From Heteroscillospira sp050943935 (GTDB lineage: Bacteria > Bacillota > Clostridia > Oscillospirales > Oscillospiraceae), in contig JBMNQC010000008.1 in the NCBI GenBank assembly GCA_050943935.1, positions 1 through 64,000 on the forward strand: a DNA stretch of 64,000 bases, in the 5' to 3' direction. The notes below the pieces were generated by a model, which was not told the origin of the DNA, did not search any database, and was given only the letters and a program-made list of their open reading frames with translations. The translations under genes were made by a program, and so were the position numbers. Shown piece by piece: positions 39,885-48,673 of the stretch (positions are counted from its first letter, which is position 1; each line of letters starts with the position of its first letter).

Positions 39885-40766
39885 TCAAAAATCTCTGTTG
39901 TGTTCCATAAAAAAGTCGTGGTAAATCCGTACATTCTTGACTTCCGTCCAGGGCCGAATTTGAGGGGGAGTAGCATCCAAATCATAGATTACCGCCCCAT
40001 CCATTGAAAGCAGGAATGGGGAGTGTGTGGAAATAATAAACTGACAATTATATGCCCGGACAGATGCCTCCAGAAACACTTTCAGCTCGAGTTGGAACTC
40101 TGCTGACAAGCTGTTTTCTGGCTCATCCAACAGGTAGAGCGCATCCTCTCTGATTTCTTCTGTGAAGTACACTAGTGCACTCTCGCCATTGGAACGCTCC
40201 TGCACATTTCTCATCACACGGTTTCTTACAAACGGTGTGGGATTTGGATGTTTTGACCGCTTTGCGTCTGCAATCTCGCGCCAGCGATCATAGTCCTCCA
40301 ATGAATGAAGCCGAGCCTCCTCCGCACTTACGTTGCGCTTGTCAAAGTAAGTATCAAACAGTTCGTTACGCTTTTTATCAATGCCACCGTTGATGTATCG
40401 AATATCCAGAAGATAGTCAAACACATCGTTACTGGTAATAATCTTACTCTCCAGTGGTATCTCCAAGCCAGGGGCATACTGACAACTGCACAACCGTACA
40501 TAATCCTCAAACGCTTCGGAACGGTTATATGCAGCTCCTCGTTTCAGCTGCAGCTTTTCGGCAATGACATTTAGGATGGTTGACTTTCCGCTGCCGTTAC
40601 CTCCGCAAAAGATGGTTATTGGGCTGAAGTCAAATACGGGAAGGTCACGGTATCGAAACACATTAAACGGGTATTTAGATGTAAGCAGAGTCCGCCTGTC
40701 TTGGAACAGGAAGTTCTCCTCCTGATCTCTTCTTAGCATATTGAAACTCTTTAAGTACTGTCGCAT
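39885..40766 (-). CDS. AAA family ATPase (ABC-type, RecF/OLD-like)
   Basis: 293 aa. Walker A FCGGNGSGKSTILNVIAEKL near residue 55, Walker B ALYLLDEPENSLSAEFQLEL, and the His switch FIISTHSPFLLSMDG. It is compact: the region between the Walker motifs is only about 150 aa, without a long coiled coil. No nuclease or TOPRIM domain is fused. Such stand-alone ATPases often pair with an effector in defence loci; here the partner would be the LRR protein. A structured RNA lies in its leader at 40794-40887. Confidence 0.88.
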   Translation of the reverse strand: MRQYLKSFNMLRRDQEENFLFQDRRTLLTSKYPFNVFRYRDLPVFDFSPITIFCGGNGSGKSTILNVIAEKLQLKRGAAYNRSEAFEDYVRLCSCQYAPGLEIPLESKIITSNDVFDYLLDIRYINGGIDKKRNELFDTYFDKRNVSAEEARLHSLEDYDRWREIADAKRSKHPNPTPFVRNRVMRNVQERSNGESALVYFTEEIREDALYLLDEPENSLSAEFQLELKVFLEASVRAYNCQFIISTHSPFLLSMDGAVIYDLDATPPQIRPWTEVKNVRIYHDFFMEHNRDF

Positions 40767-40787
40767 TTGGTCCCCCTATCATTACAG

Positions 40788-40887
40788 AAAAACGGACTGT
40801 TGATACAGTAGCATTCTGGATTCGAACCAGACCCCATCGTGCTATAAACACGCTGCCCCCAGGGCTCTATGGCTGCACCAACAGTCC
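40788..40887 (-). ncRNA. tRNA-like structured RNA with 15-bp closing stem
   Basis: Minus strand: GGACTGTTGGTGCAG (40887-40873) pairs with CTGTATCAACAGTCC (40808-40794) over 15 bp with two G-U pairs, then GTTTTT. Inside are a tRNA-type T-arm (TCTGG-TTCGAAT-CCAGA, 40831-40815, full TTCGAAT loop consensus), an anticodon-like hairpin CGTG-TTTATAG-CACG (40852-40838) and a small GCCC-TGG-GGGC hairpin. The T-arm does not abut a 7-bp acceptor stem, so it is not a normal tRNA. The layout resembles tRNA-mimicking Y RNAs (YrlA); no Ro60/Rsr gene is seen nearby. It could also be a transcript-ending or regulatory element for the ATPase gene. Confidence 0.6.
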
Positions 40888-40972
40888 AAAATCGTCCGTT
40901 CGGCTTCCGAAAACGTCTTCCTATCCCCCAACCACCCTATGTCACGGGTCCACGGCAACGATCTCAAAAGGA

Positions 40973-43900
40973 TTAGAACACAATAATGTCATGCCCATCT
41001 CGCTGAACCACCACTCTGCTTTGACCATTGAAGGTACGTTCTGTATAGCTGTCGGCATAAGCAATGAACTTCTTTTCCTGCAAATCATAGACATAAATCA
41101 GATCCTCGCCCTCACCAGGAAGGTGATTAACAAAGACAAGCAAGTCGTTCTCGTCAACGAAGCACTCATTGAACATATATCCCATGTCGAAATCGAAGTC
41201 GAGTTCAAGGATTATCTTTTGCTTTTGAATATCGAAGACTGCATAATGACCATTATCCCAGCCGCCTTCATGGACGAAGTAGAGTCGGTCGGTATTTTCA
41301 ATTTCATATAGTTCATCGAACTTGCATGGCACAATATCTTTGCCATTTTTGTCGATGACGCCCCACTGTTCATTCTCACACCAGTACCGGGTTTTTCCGT
41401 CCACTTCCTTGATACCCCATTCGCCTTTGCATACAAGAGCTCGGCCACCATAGAAGTTAAGTGCAAAAACATACTGAGGTTCGATTACAATGTTCAGTTC
41501 CGTATCTAACCAGCCCCACATACCGGCACAGGCTTGCCGATTATGGTGGTACTGCAGATCAAGCTCACCCATTGTGCTGACCATTACCATTCCCTCGGAA
41601 TAACCTCCGCACGAAGGGTAACAGTAAATTGGTGTGTGCTGATACTGCTCCGGAATGGTTACTGCCACCTTGTTCCTGGTGTCGAACAAATACAACGGAT
41701 CAGCTGGATCGAGATCACGGATAGTGCCAACTGCGAAACCGTCATCTTCGTTAGACTCATACTTGAAAACCTCAGGGCCATCATCATAGTGGAAACGGCC
41801 TACCGGGTAGCTGTTATGATAAAGCTCTACCGTAGAGATAGATACTCCGTTAATGAATTCAACCCCTTGGTGCTGCTGGGGATAATTCCGGTAAAACATG
41901 GCGTCATTTCTCCAAACAGGATTTGCGATGCGCCCATTGCGGAACATCTTATAGGTGAACGCATTTTTCTTCCAAGTAACGACCTCGTCTTCATCAAACT
42001 CACCCGGGACATCATACCGCCTGGTCTCACCATTGACAAAAGTTAGTAGCATGGCGAAGCGAGAGCGTTCGGATGGAGGCAGAAACGCAATCTTCTCCAG
42101 CAGAGGCACTTCATCCATAGGATGGCTCGTCAAAACCTCGTCAGTAACAATCAGTTCACGATAATTTTCATCCAACGGATTAAAGCCAATGTGGTCGATT
42201 TTGTTCTGCTGATTAACGCTGAAATCAACGTAGCAAAGGCCCTCAATATACGGAACTTCGCTGTAAACGACGTCATTGAAGCGGACAAATGCGGTTTTCA
42301 TTGTGCCGTATTCCTTGAAGTAATTGGACAGAGAACTATAAACCGCATCATTCATTATCGAGCTGGCATCCATAAAATCAAGGGTTGTGCTATCGGCGAG
42401 AATTGCTTTCAGAATGTCAAGACGCTGGGAGTTATATGCGGCCATAAACCGATGACCGAGATCTATCATTTCTTTCCGAGGATAGTACAGAATGGCGCTT
42501 TTGCTGCCAATCCACCCAAGGTTCCAAACCTCCGGCTCTGTATCCTTGCTTCCGTACCCACCAACAAAGAATGTGGTTTTTCCGCATTCGTCTTCCTCAG
42601 TAGTGACATGAAGGTAAATCACGAGAATTGTTCTACTGTTACTCAATACGTGTCCACGCAGCTTAGCACAGTAGTCTCCATCCAGTATGGTGCTTTTCTG
42701 TTTACCGTAGGCATACATGTATACGGCATAGTCGATGCCTTTTCTCGTACAGGCATAGCCAATACAGTCATCGAACAATTCTGAAGAGTCTAACCGATAA
42801 GTATTGTTCTGGAACCAATCGCGGATATACTGATCTGCTTTCTGCCAAACATATACTCCTTCCTCATCTGGAGCAGAAACATCTTTCTTGCGCATGGCGG
42901 AGATAGTATCTACTTCTCCAAAGACTTGGTTCAGCAAGACATCAACCGCATAATTCTCGCTCTTTTCAACAGAGGGACTGGCTTCCATAGCATAAGTATT
43001 CAGATAAGCACTCCTATGTGCAAGCAAGATATTCGTGATCTGGCCACAATCATTGTGCTGGATAAACACGATGGCAACCGGGGTACCACCTTCATTCTGT
43101 TGCCAAAGGCGGAAACACCAGTCTCCGGTCATCACGCCAGGCAAATCGCTTTTTGCATCTTTTCGGATTTCTTCAGATGCCGGAACCAACTCATATCGGT
43201 ATCGGTTGGTTTCATCCAAGTTAGATCGAACATTGCGTATGGACTCGATAATATCGCGAAGACCATATAGGCGCTTGCCGGAGCAATCAGACCGGTAGAT
43301 GCATGTATCACTCATTACTGAATGCAAACGGTTGACACTACCTGAGCATAGTGCCTCAGCAAGTATCAGCAGCAGGTATCGTTCCGTATCGGCATCAGAC
43401 ATGTACTGGTCAGCAGAAAGCAGCGCAACGTATTCCACTAAACCATCTTCGTTTGTCCCAATTACAACATAGGTCTCGCCGTCAAGCAGAATGCCCCCAA
43501 GGTATGTTTTTGTGCCAGAAAGGCCAGACACAGTCAGAACTGGTTCTACGGTATGAGTTGCTGAGAACAGTTTGCCAAACTCACCAGCAGTACCCCAACG
43601 ATCCATTACTCTCTCATTGCCATCCACATCAATGAACAGAACCTCATCTGCACAACATCTGCCAAAACGGATAGCGTTTTTATGCTTGGCCGCTTCCTCC
43701 AAGACCATCAATGCCTGTTTGTGGTTTCGCGTACATCCATAGCGATAAGAGCGCTCTCCGGTATCGCCGGGCAACTGCGGATAATTACTACCGCTGAAAT
43801 AATTTGTTCTGTTACCTCTTGGGGGGATGGCAACATCCATGGAGATATAACATTTTACAGACAGCCTATCGCCAATTTCCGGAGCACCTACAATGTTCTT

Positions 43901-44485
43901 TTTCAGAACGATTACAGTTAGAGACCCCAGAGTAGTTTCAACTTCAAACTCATAGTATTCGCGGATGATATTTTCGAAGGAAAACGTCTGCTCATGAAGG
44001 TCAGTAATTTTACCGTTGAGCATCACAGCATGGCCGTCTATGGCCACCAGAGTATTGCCCACATCAGCCTCTTTCGCGACTTTGCCGTTGGCACCGAAAG
44101 CGACTACTTGACCATAAATTTCACAGCCTGGCTTAATTCTCGGCATCACATCCGGGCAGATAACTCGCACAGGAAATTGGTTTCCTGCGCCACATACAGA
44201 ATGGACAATATACTCATGTGAAGTGGACTCATCGTCAATGATGGAATCACAAATCGCTGTCCAGACAGAGTTACTGCTAAAATGCAGATCAATGCCAATA
44301 GGCATAATTTTGTCGTTCTCGCTTACAACACACATGTTGAATTCAAGATCATCCTTGAATGTGCAGAGATGATAATCGCATCCAAAGCCCGGAATCGTAT
44401 ATCGGATATTGGCGGAAATATGCTTAGCCAGCGCAGGGTTTTCCAATATCCCACAAAGTTCAAAACACGCACATCTGAATTTCAT
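40973..44485 (-). CDS. 1170-aa WG-repeat protein with NTF2-like segments
   Basis: 1170 aa from MKFRCACFELCGI (GAGGGGTGG upstream). C-terminal WG repeats: AGMWGWLDTELNIVIEPQYV, GEWGIKEVDGKTRYW, EQWGVIDKNGKDIVPCKFDE. Two internal segments (LLLILAEALCSGSVNRLHSV with YGLRDIIESIRNV, and MAAYNSQRLDILKAILADST) resemble the NTF2/SnoaL-like region of the neighbour at 44497. No signal peptide, no catalytic motif recognised. The 3' end of the upstream gene overlaps it by about 10 bases in a different frame start, so they are co-transcribed. Possibly a large sensor or scaffold (inference). Confidence 0.78.
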   Translation of the reverse strand: MKFRCACFELCGILENPALAKHISANIRYTIPGFGCDYHLCTFKDDLEFNMCVVSENDKIMPIGIDLHFSSNSVWTAICDSIIDDESTSHEYIVHSVCGAGNQFPVRVICPDVMPRIKPGCEIYGQVVAFGANGKVAKEADVGNTLVAIDGHAVMLNGKITDLHEQTFSFENIIREYYEFEVETTLGSLTVIVLKKNIVGAPEIGDRLSVKCYISMDVAIPPRGNRTNYFSGSNYPQLPGDTGERSYRYGCTRNHKQALMVLEEAAKHKNAIRFGRCCADEVLFIDVDGNERVMDRWGTAGEFGKLFSATHTVEPVLTVSGLSGTKTYLGGILLDGETYVVIGTNEDGLVEYVALLSADQYMSDADTERYLLLILAEALCSGSVNRLHSVMSDTCIYRSDCSGKRLYGLRDIIESIRNVRSNLDETNRYRYELVPASEEIRKDAKSDLPGVMTGDWCFRLWQQNEGGTPVAIVFIQHNDCGQITNILLAHRSAYLNTYAMEASPSVEKSENYAVDVLLNQVFGEVDTISAMRKKDVSAPDEEGVYVWQKADQYIRDWFQNNTYRLDSSELFDDCIGYACTRKGIDYAVYMYAYGKQKSTILDGDYCAKLRGHVLSNSRTILVIYLHVTTEEDECGKTTFFVGGYGSKDTEPEVWNLGWIGSKSAILYYPRKEMIDLGHRFMAAYNSQRLDILKAILADSTTLDFMDASSIMNDAVYSSLSNYFKEYGTMKTAFVRFNDVVYSEVPYIEGLCYVDFSVNQQNKIDHIGFNPLDENYRELIVTDEVLTSHPMDEVPLLEKIAFLPPSERSRFAMLLTFVNGETRRYDVPGEFDEDEVVTWKKNAFTYKMFRNGRIANPVWRNDAMFYRNYPQQHQGVEFINGVSISTVELYHNSYPVGRFHYDDGPEVFKYESNEDDGFAVGTIRDLDPADPLYLFDTRNKVAVTIPEQYQHTPIYCYPSCGGYSEGMVMVSTMGELDLQYHHNRQACAGMWGWLDTELNIVIEPQYVFALNFYGGRALVCKGEWGIKEVDGKTRYWCENEQWGVIDKNGKDIVPCKFDELYEIENTDRLYFVHEGGWDNGHYAVFDIQKQKIILELDFDFDMGYMFNECFVDENDLLVFVNHLPGEGEDLIYVYDLQEKKFIAYADSYTERTFNGQSRVVVQRDGHDIIVF

Positions 44486-44496
44486 ATTTCCACCCC

Positions 44497-45390
44497 TCAA
44501 CACCCAATGGTTCGGATGAAGTCAAACTGATCCTGATATTTCTGCGTCCACTCCATTAAATCGTGCACCATAGTGGAATGTGCTTTTCTGTTTTTCCAGA
44601 GCCGCACGCCACACCAACTCAACTGTGCCTGTGCCTTTTTATTAGCAATCGACCAGGTTGAATAGTCAATGCCACACATCTTTTCAGTAATGACGTCATA
44701 GGAGGACGCTTCAACGAACTCTTCCCAGCAAGTCAATATTTCTTTCCACTTATCCATGGGAATAACCAAGTCCACGTACTCATCGAACTCAATACCAACA
44801 ACAGGGAAAAAGGCATACAATTCGCTGAAATATGACTCGCTGACATAAATAGCGGTGTCAAAAGGATCAAATACATCCTCGTCTTCATAATTCCCAGAGT
44901 TAGACGGGTAAATAGAAATGTGCGTGGAAAAAGAATGAGTTTCAAATAGTGAAGGAATACACAAATCCATTCTGCATACCCGACCTACGTCATCCAACTT
45001 GAGGTCTATCAGAACACCGTTTGTTTCGTCATCCAGTCTCTGCTCCATCATCAAGCAATACTTGCCAGACTCATATGCTGATGCAATCGAAGCACGCTTC
45101 TTTTCGCCATTGACGATAATATCCGATTTGGGTAGAGGGTTCATACTTCCAACAAGCTCAACAATCCAACACCGCGGGAATGCATTACTGCCTTTAATAG
45201 CATCTCCCTTTCTCAGAAGATGATTGGATACCGTCTCTTTTCCACATAGAGGTTCCAGAACCCACATGGATTCATATACGCAGTCTTCTGACAGCAGTCT
45301 GACAAACTGGGAAAAATCGCCGGTTCTGTATGCATCTCTGAGGTCACTTAGCACCTCGACCAGCTTGGCATTTCGCTCAAGTCTTGTCAT
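44497..45390 (-). CDS. NTF2/SnoaL-like protein
   Basis: 297 aa from MTRLERNAKLVEVLSDLRDA, chosen for GGGAGGG 9 nt upstream. Residues about 5-130 look like an NTF2/SnoaL-like fold: DLRDAYRTGDFSQFVRLLSE, DCVYESMWVLEPLCGKETVS, and a later beta part. The C-terminal half (FEEFV, WTQKYQDQFDF) is unassigned. It lies 11 bp upstream of the WG-repeat gene, which has related segments, so the two may form a complex or have arisen by duplication. Confidence 0.65.
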   Translation of the reverse strand: MTRLERNAKLVEVLSDLRDAYRTGDFSQFVRLLSEDCVYESMWVLEPLCGKETVSNHLLRKGDAIKGSNAFPRCWIVELVGSMNPLPKSDIIVNGEKKRASIASAYESGKYCLMMEQRLDDETNGVLIDLKLDDVGRVCRMDLCIPSLFETHSFSTHISIYPSNSGNYEDEDVFDPFDTAIYVSESYFSELYAFFPVVGIEFDEYVDLVIPMDKWKEILTCWEEFVEASSYDVITEKMCGIDYSTWSIANKKAQAQLSWCGVRLWKNRKAHSTMVHDLMEWTQKYQDQFDFIRTIGC

Positions 45391-45479
45391 TTTGATTATC
45401 CCTCCCGCAACCATTTTAGTTTTGGCATGTTAATCCTATCAGAATCTCGGCGAAAAGTGGTCGCATTTACTGCGACATT

Positions 45480-46118
45480 TTATCTGCCAATCACTTTCTG
45501 CCCTAGCTGGAATAACACATCATTGATGTCAGTTATGTTATAAATACCTTCGCGGACAAAATACTCAATGATGACGTCTCTTTTATTACTGTGAGAAAGG
45601 GTATATCCTGCACGAGACAGCATATCAGTCGTCTGCTCAAGGTTTAATTCTAACCCGATTACCAGAGACAGAGCAGTATCCTTAGAGGGCTTATACTCAC
45701 GGTCAGACATAATCTTGGAAAACAAACGGCGATCCATATGCGCAGCTTTATAAACTTTTGAATCCCTCCAACCCTTAATGTTTATGTATCTTATCAACAT
45801 ATCCACAAAGGAGAGATCTAATGTGTTGTCCAATTCTTTTTTCAGTTCTTCTTTGCTTGCCGAATGCTGTGAAAGCAGTTGACTGACGGTACTTACCTGG
45901 TAAGAGTCGCCCTGCCCGGGAATGCCATGTGGATGATGATTGGACTTGGGAGTTTCTTTGAGACTGTAACTAACTCCACTATCTTCATCCGAGATACTGT
46001 ATCGAATTCCCGGCTGATCATCCATCGGCTTGGCGGGTGGGATATATGTATAGCCAATATGCAAACCTACACCACGTAGGTACTGATTGATTCGCTTTTT
46101 CCGAAACAAATCAAACAT
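45480..46118 (-). CDS. XRE-like helix-turn-helix protein
   Basis: 212 aa. The C-terminal half (about 115-212) contains KVYKAAHMDRRLFSKIMSDR, YKPSKDTALSLVIGLELNLE and QTTDMLSRAGYTLSHSNKRD, a pattern seen in a Clostridia family of XRE-like proteins that often lies beside conflict-system genes. The N-terminus is polar and flexible (SYSLKETPKSNHHPHGIPGQ). Divergent from jetA across a 530-bp leader. It may regulate one or both flanking operons. Confidence 0.7.
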   Translation of the reverse strand: MFDLFRKKRINQYLRGVGLHIGYTYIPPAKPMDDQPGIRYSISDEDSGVSYSLKETPKSNHHPHGIPGQGDSYQVSTVSQLLSQHSASKEELKKELDNTLDLSFVDMLIRYINIKGWRDSKVYKAAHMDRRLFSKIMSDREYKPSKDTALSLVIGLELNLEQTTDMLSRAGYTLSHSNKRDVIIEYFVREGIYNITDINDVLFQLGQKVIGR

Positions 46119-46338
46119 AATGCGACACTCCCTCTTTATTTTATATGCATTCTAACATCCTTATTGTACTATAAACTGGACAGGAATAAAAGTAAGATGA
46201 AAGCGTTAAAAACCAAACTAATTTTGATAGTCTGAGGTTGCTTTTCATTTAGTCGTATACAAAAAATTGAATTGAAAGGAAGAACGGCGACACAGAAAGT
46301 TAACCTGTGTGGTAAATATTGTACTCCTACAACTAAAA

Positions 46339-46383
46339 ATCGTGCGAATTTACCATTTTCTTGCCTTTTCTTACTGAATATGC
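46339..46383 (+). repeat. Island-flanking direct repeat, right copy
   Basis: ATCGTGCGAATTTACCATTT, then TCTTGCCTTTTC, then TTACTGAATATGC; same order as the copy at 37224-37258. This copy also contains the -35 region of the putative jet promoter. Confidence 0.6.
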
Positions 46384-46389
46384 TATCAT
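46361..46389 (+). promoter_or_regulatory. Putative jetABCD promoter
   Basis: TTGCCT (46361-46366), 17-bp spacer, TATCAT (46384-46389). The leader to jetA would be about 250 nt and contains the hairpin at 46446. Confidence 0.5.
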
Positions 46390-46445
46390 AGTAAACAACG
46401 CTGTCAGTATTGTAATAGGCTTTGGCAGTATGGCTACATGGACTC

Positions 46446-46474
46446 AATGCTCTGCCAGGCGGCAGAGCATTTTT
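46446..46474 (+). terminator. Terminator-like hairpin in the jet leader
   Basis: AATGCTCTGCC-AGGC-GGCAGAGCATTTTTC, a 10-11 bp stem followed by T5, lying between the putative promoter and jetA. It could end small leader transcripts or attenuate the operon. Confidence 0.6.
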
Positions 46475-46646
46475 CGTATATCGGTAAGAACTCCCGCGAC
46501 AAACGAGCATGGTTCTTTATTCAATATAAAGCACTAGCCGTAGTGTAATCCCCCATATAAAGCGCCCGTTTCCAGTACAATATCAGGCCTATCATGATTT
46601 AGAAGCAGTAATCCTGTCATAGCAATCTCCTATAGGAGAATATTTG

Positions 46647-48044
46647 ATGAAGTTTTTTGAAGTAGTGCCCAGTGATCTATTTTCGCCATTGGCCTCACCT
46701 AACCGAGCACTCTATGCAGATGCACTGGATGTCCTTTATACTGCCTATCGTGAAAACTTGAAAATACCAGAAGATACTCTGTATTCCATGCTACGAAGCA
46801 AACTGGAACAACAGTTAGCAGATGCTACATTTGAAGGCGAAGACATTGATGTAGAAGAACTACGAGATATTTCTGGTCGTGCTCGATTTCTTATCAGAAA
46901 ACTGTGCAGCAAGGGGTGGTTCGAGAAAGAACGTGGGGATGACTTCGAGGAATATATTACAGTTCCCGGATACAGTAGCCGCATCTTGGAACTATTTCAC
47001 CAATTGAGAGATGACGGCCCAATTCGTGGCTATTCCTATGTTTTTGGCACATATTCAACGCTAAAAGTGGCGCATGAAAGTGGCAGCGTATATGACAAAA
47101 TGGCAGCAATTTATGGAGCTTATGATAACACGCAGGCTTTAATTAATTTGTTGCAAATGGTCTATCACAATGTACGGCATTATTTTCAGATGCAGATTGA
47201 GATGCAGGATGTTAACGAAGTATTGGCTTCCCATTTTAACAATTTTGGACAAAAGGTGGTTGAGGCATACATCCGTCCTTTGAAAATCAAAGACTCCGTG
47301 CCAAAATATCGTGTTCCGATTCAATCTGTTCTGAAAAATTGGGCAGAGGATGACGACCTATTACTCGCCATGGCCAATGCTGCGTTGCAGGATAAGCGTG
47401 GAGAAACACTGGACTCTTGTCGTGCTGATTTGCTACGAAAGATTTTCTGGATTGACGAACGCTATGATAACATTGAGCATGATTATCTGGATGAAATCGA
47501 TGCGCAGGTCCGCCGTTATACAAGAGCCGCGACACAAAAGGTTGAAAATCTTACCAATAGAGATCAGAATGTTCGCGGCAATTTAAATGTTTTGCTTACG
47601 GCTTTATCTCGAAATCACAGGGCGAGTGATTTGGTTGATCAAATACAACCCGTCTTCCAGCTTTATGAACAGTCGTACCTTTCAGAGAAAAGTTTGTGGT
47701 ACCGTAAACGGCCCGGCAAACGAACAAAAGCCGCGCCAGTTATTATACAGGAAACCCCTCCGGACGCTGATGCTGCAGCGCAGGCTGCGCAATTGCTGCG
47801 TTCAGAATACAGTCGTGCAGCCATTGCTGCCTATGTACAAGGTTGGCTTGGTGACTCGGATGTGCGGTACTCTAAGGATTTGAAAATTCAAGATGATAAG
47901 TCGTACATTATGAGCTTGCTGGCAGTCTTGGCGAGCGGGGATCCAACCGCCAAACATCAGATAAGAGAGTTAGACGGCACCTTTAGTGAAAATGGTTATT
48001 CCATTCCTCAAATGCAGATTATCCGGAAGGAGAAGAAAAAATGA
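46647..48044 (+). CDS. jetA: Wadjet subunit JetA (kleisin-like, type I)
   Basis: 465 aa from MKFFEVVPSDLF, AGGAGA 7 nt upstream. The N-terminal FFEVVPSDLFSPLASPNRAL and the winged-helix/kleisin-like helical body match JetA of type I Wadjet (DUF5716). In Wadjet the MukF-like JetA bridges JetC heads and recruits JetB. Overlaps jetB by 4 bp (ATGA). Part of a complete anti-plasmid system that detects small circular DNA by loop extrusion and cuts it through JetD. Confidence 0.9.
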   Translation: MKFFEVVPSDLFSPLASPNRALYADALDVLYTAYRENLKIPEDTLYSMLRSKLEQQLADATFEGEDIDVEELRDISGRARFLIRKLCSKGWFEKERGDDFEEYITVPGYSSRILELFHQLRDDGPIRGYSYVFGTYSTLKVAHESGSVYDKMAAIYGAYDNTQALINLLQMVYHNVRHYFQMQIEMQDVNEVLASHFNNFGQKVVEAYIRPLKIKDSVPKYRVPIQSVLKNWAEDDDLLLAMANAALQDKRGETLDSCRADLLRKIFWIDERYDNIEHDYLDEIDAQVRRYTRAATQKVENLTNRDQNVRGNLNVLLTALSRNHRASDLVDQIQPVFQLYEQSYLSEKSLWYRKRPGKRTKAAPVIIQETPPDADAAAQAAQLLRSEYSRAAIAAYVQGWLGDSDVRYSKDLKIQDDKSYIMSLLAVLASGDPTAKHQIRELDGTFSENGYSIPQMQIIRKEKKK

Positions 48045-48673
48045 ATTTTGATTTCATTAATGGAGCAACGGCAAAAGAATTGGAGCAGTTCAAATCCGTT
48101 TGCAACCAACTCCTTAGCCGGACTTATGTTGTACGAACGCTGTATCGACCGGGCAAAGGAAGGGTCAACAATCCGGATTATACATTCCTATCTCTGCATT
48201 ATGAAGCAGTACGAGAGTATCTCGGCCTTTTAGATTGGGACTTGCGTAGAGATGATTTGAACGGCTATTTTTATGTGCTTAACACAGACGAAGCAAACCG
48301 CTGTAACTTAAACAAAAAAGAAACTGCAATTCTCCTTGCTCTACGGATGATTTATGATGAAAACCAAGAACGACTCGGATTGGAACAGGACGCTATTTGC
48401 ACTGTGCGTGATGTTTTGGAAAAAGTCGTAACAGACTACGCAATTCTCCCGGCGAAGCCCAATATGGATGAAGTGAAACGTGCCTTGACTTTACTGGAGA
48501 ACCACTCTATTGTTCAGCGCATTGATGGGAAATTCAATCAGAGTAGCTGTAAGTTTTCCATATTGCCGACTGTGTTAGCTGCAGTCTCAGGTGAAAAACT
48601 GAACGATGTAGTATCAGTGCTACGAAAGGAGAAAGACGTCGATGAAGAAACTGAAGAAGATCTTGTTGATTAA
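48041..48673 (+). CDS. jetB: Wadjet subunit JetB (DUF4194)
   Basis: 210 aa. MukE-like winged-helix protein: YRPGKGRVNNPDYTFLSLHY, FYVLNTDEANRCNLNKKETA, ILLALRMIYDENQERLG and LTLLENHSIVQRIDGKFNQS. DUF4194 is the JetB signature. It overlaps jetA by 4 bp and jetC by 32 bp, so translation of the three is coupled and stoichiometry may be set by these overlaps. Confidence 0.92.
   Translation: MNFDFINGATAKELEQFKSVCNQLLSRTYVVRTLYRPGKGRVNNPDYTFLSLHYEAVREYLGLLDWDLRRDDLNGYFYVLNTDEANRCNLNKKETAILLALRMIYDENQERLGLEQDAICTVRDVLEKVVTDYAILPAKPNMDEVKRALTLLENHSIVQRIDGKFNQSSCKFSILPTVLAAVSGEKLNDVVSVLRKEKDVDEETEEDLVD

Noticed and set aside
40794..40887. Canonical tRNA gene
   Set aside because: The T-arm is perfect but is separated from the closing stem by extra nucleotides and no normal D-arm is present, so it was reported as tRNA-like RNA instead.
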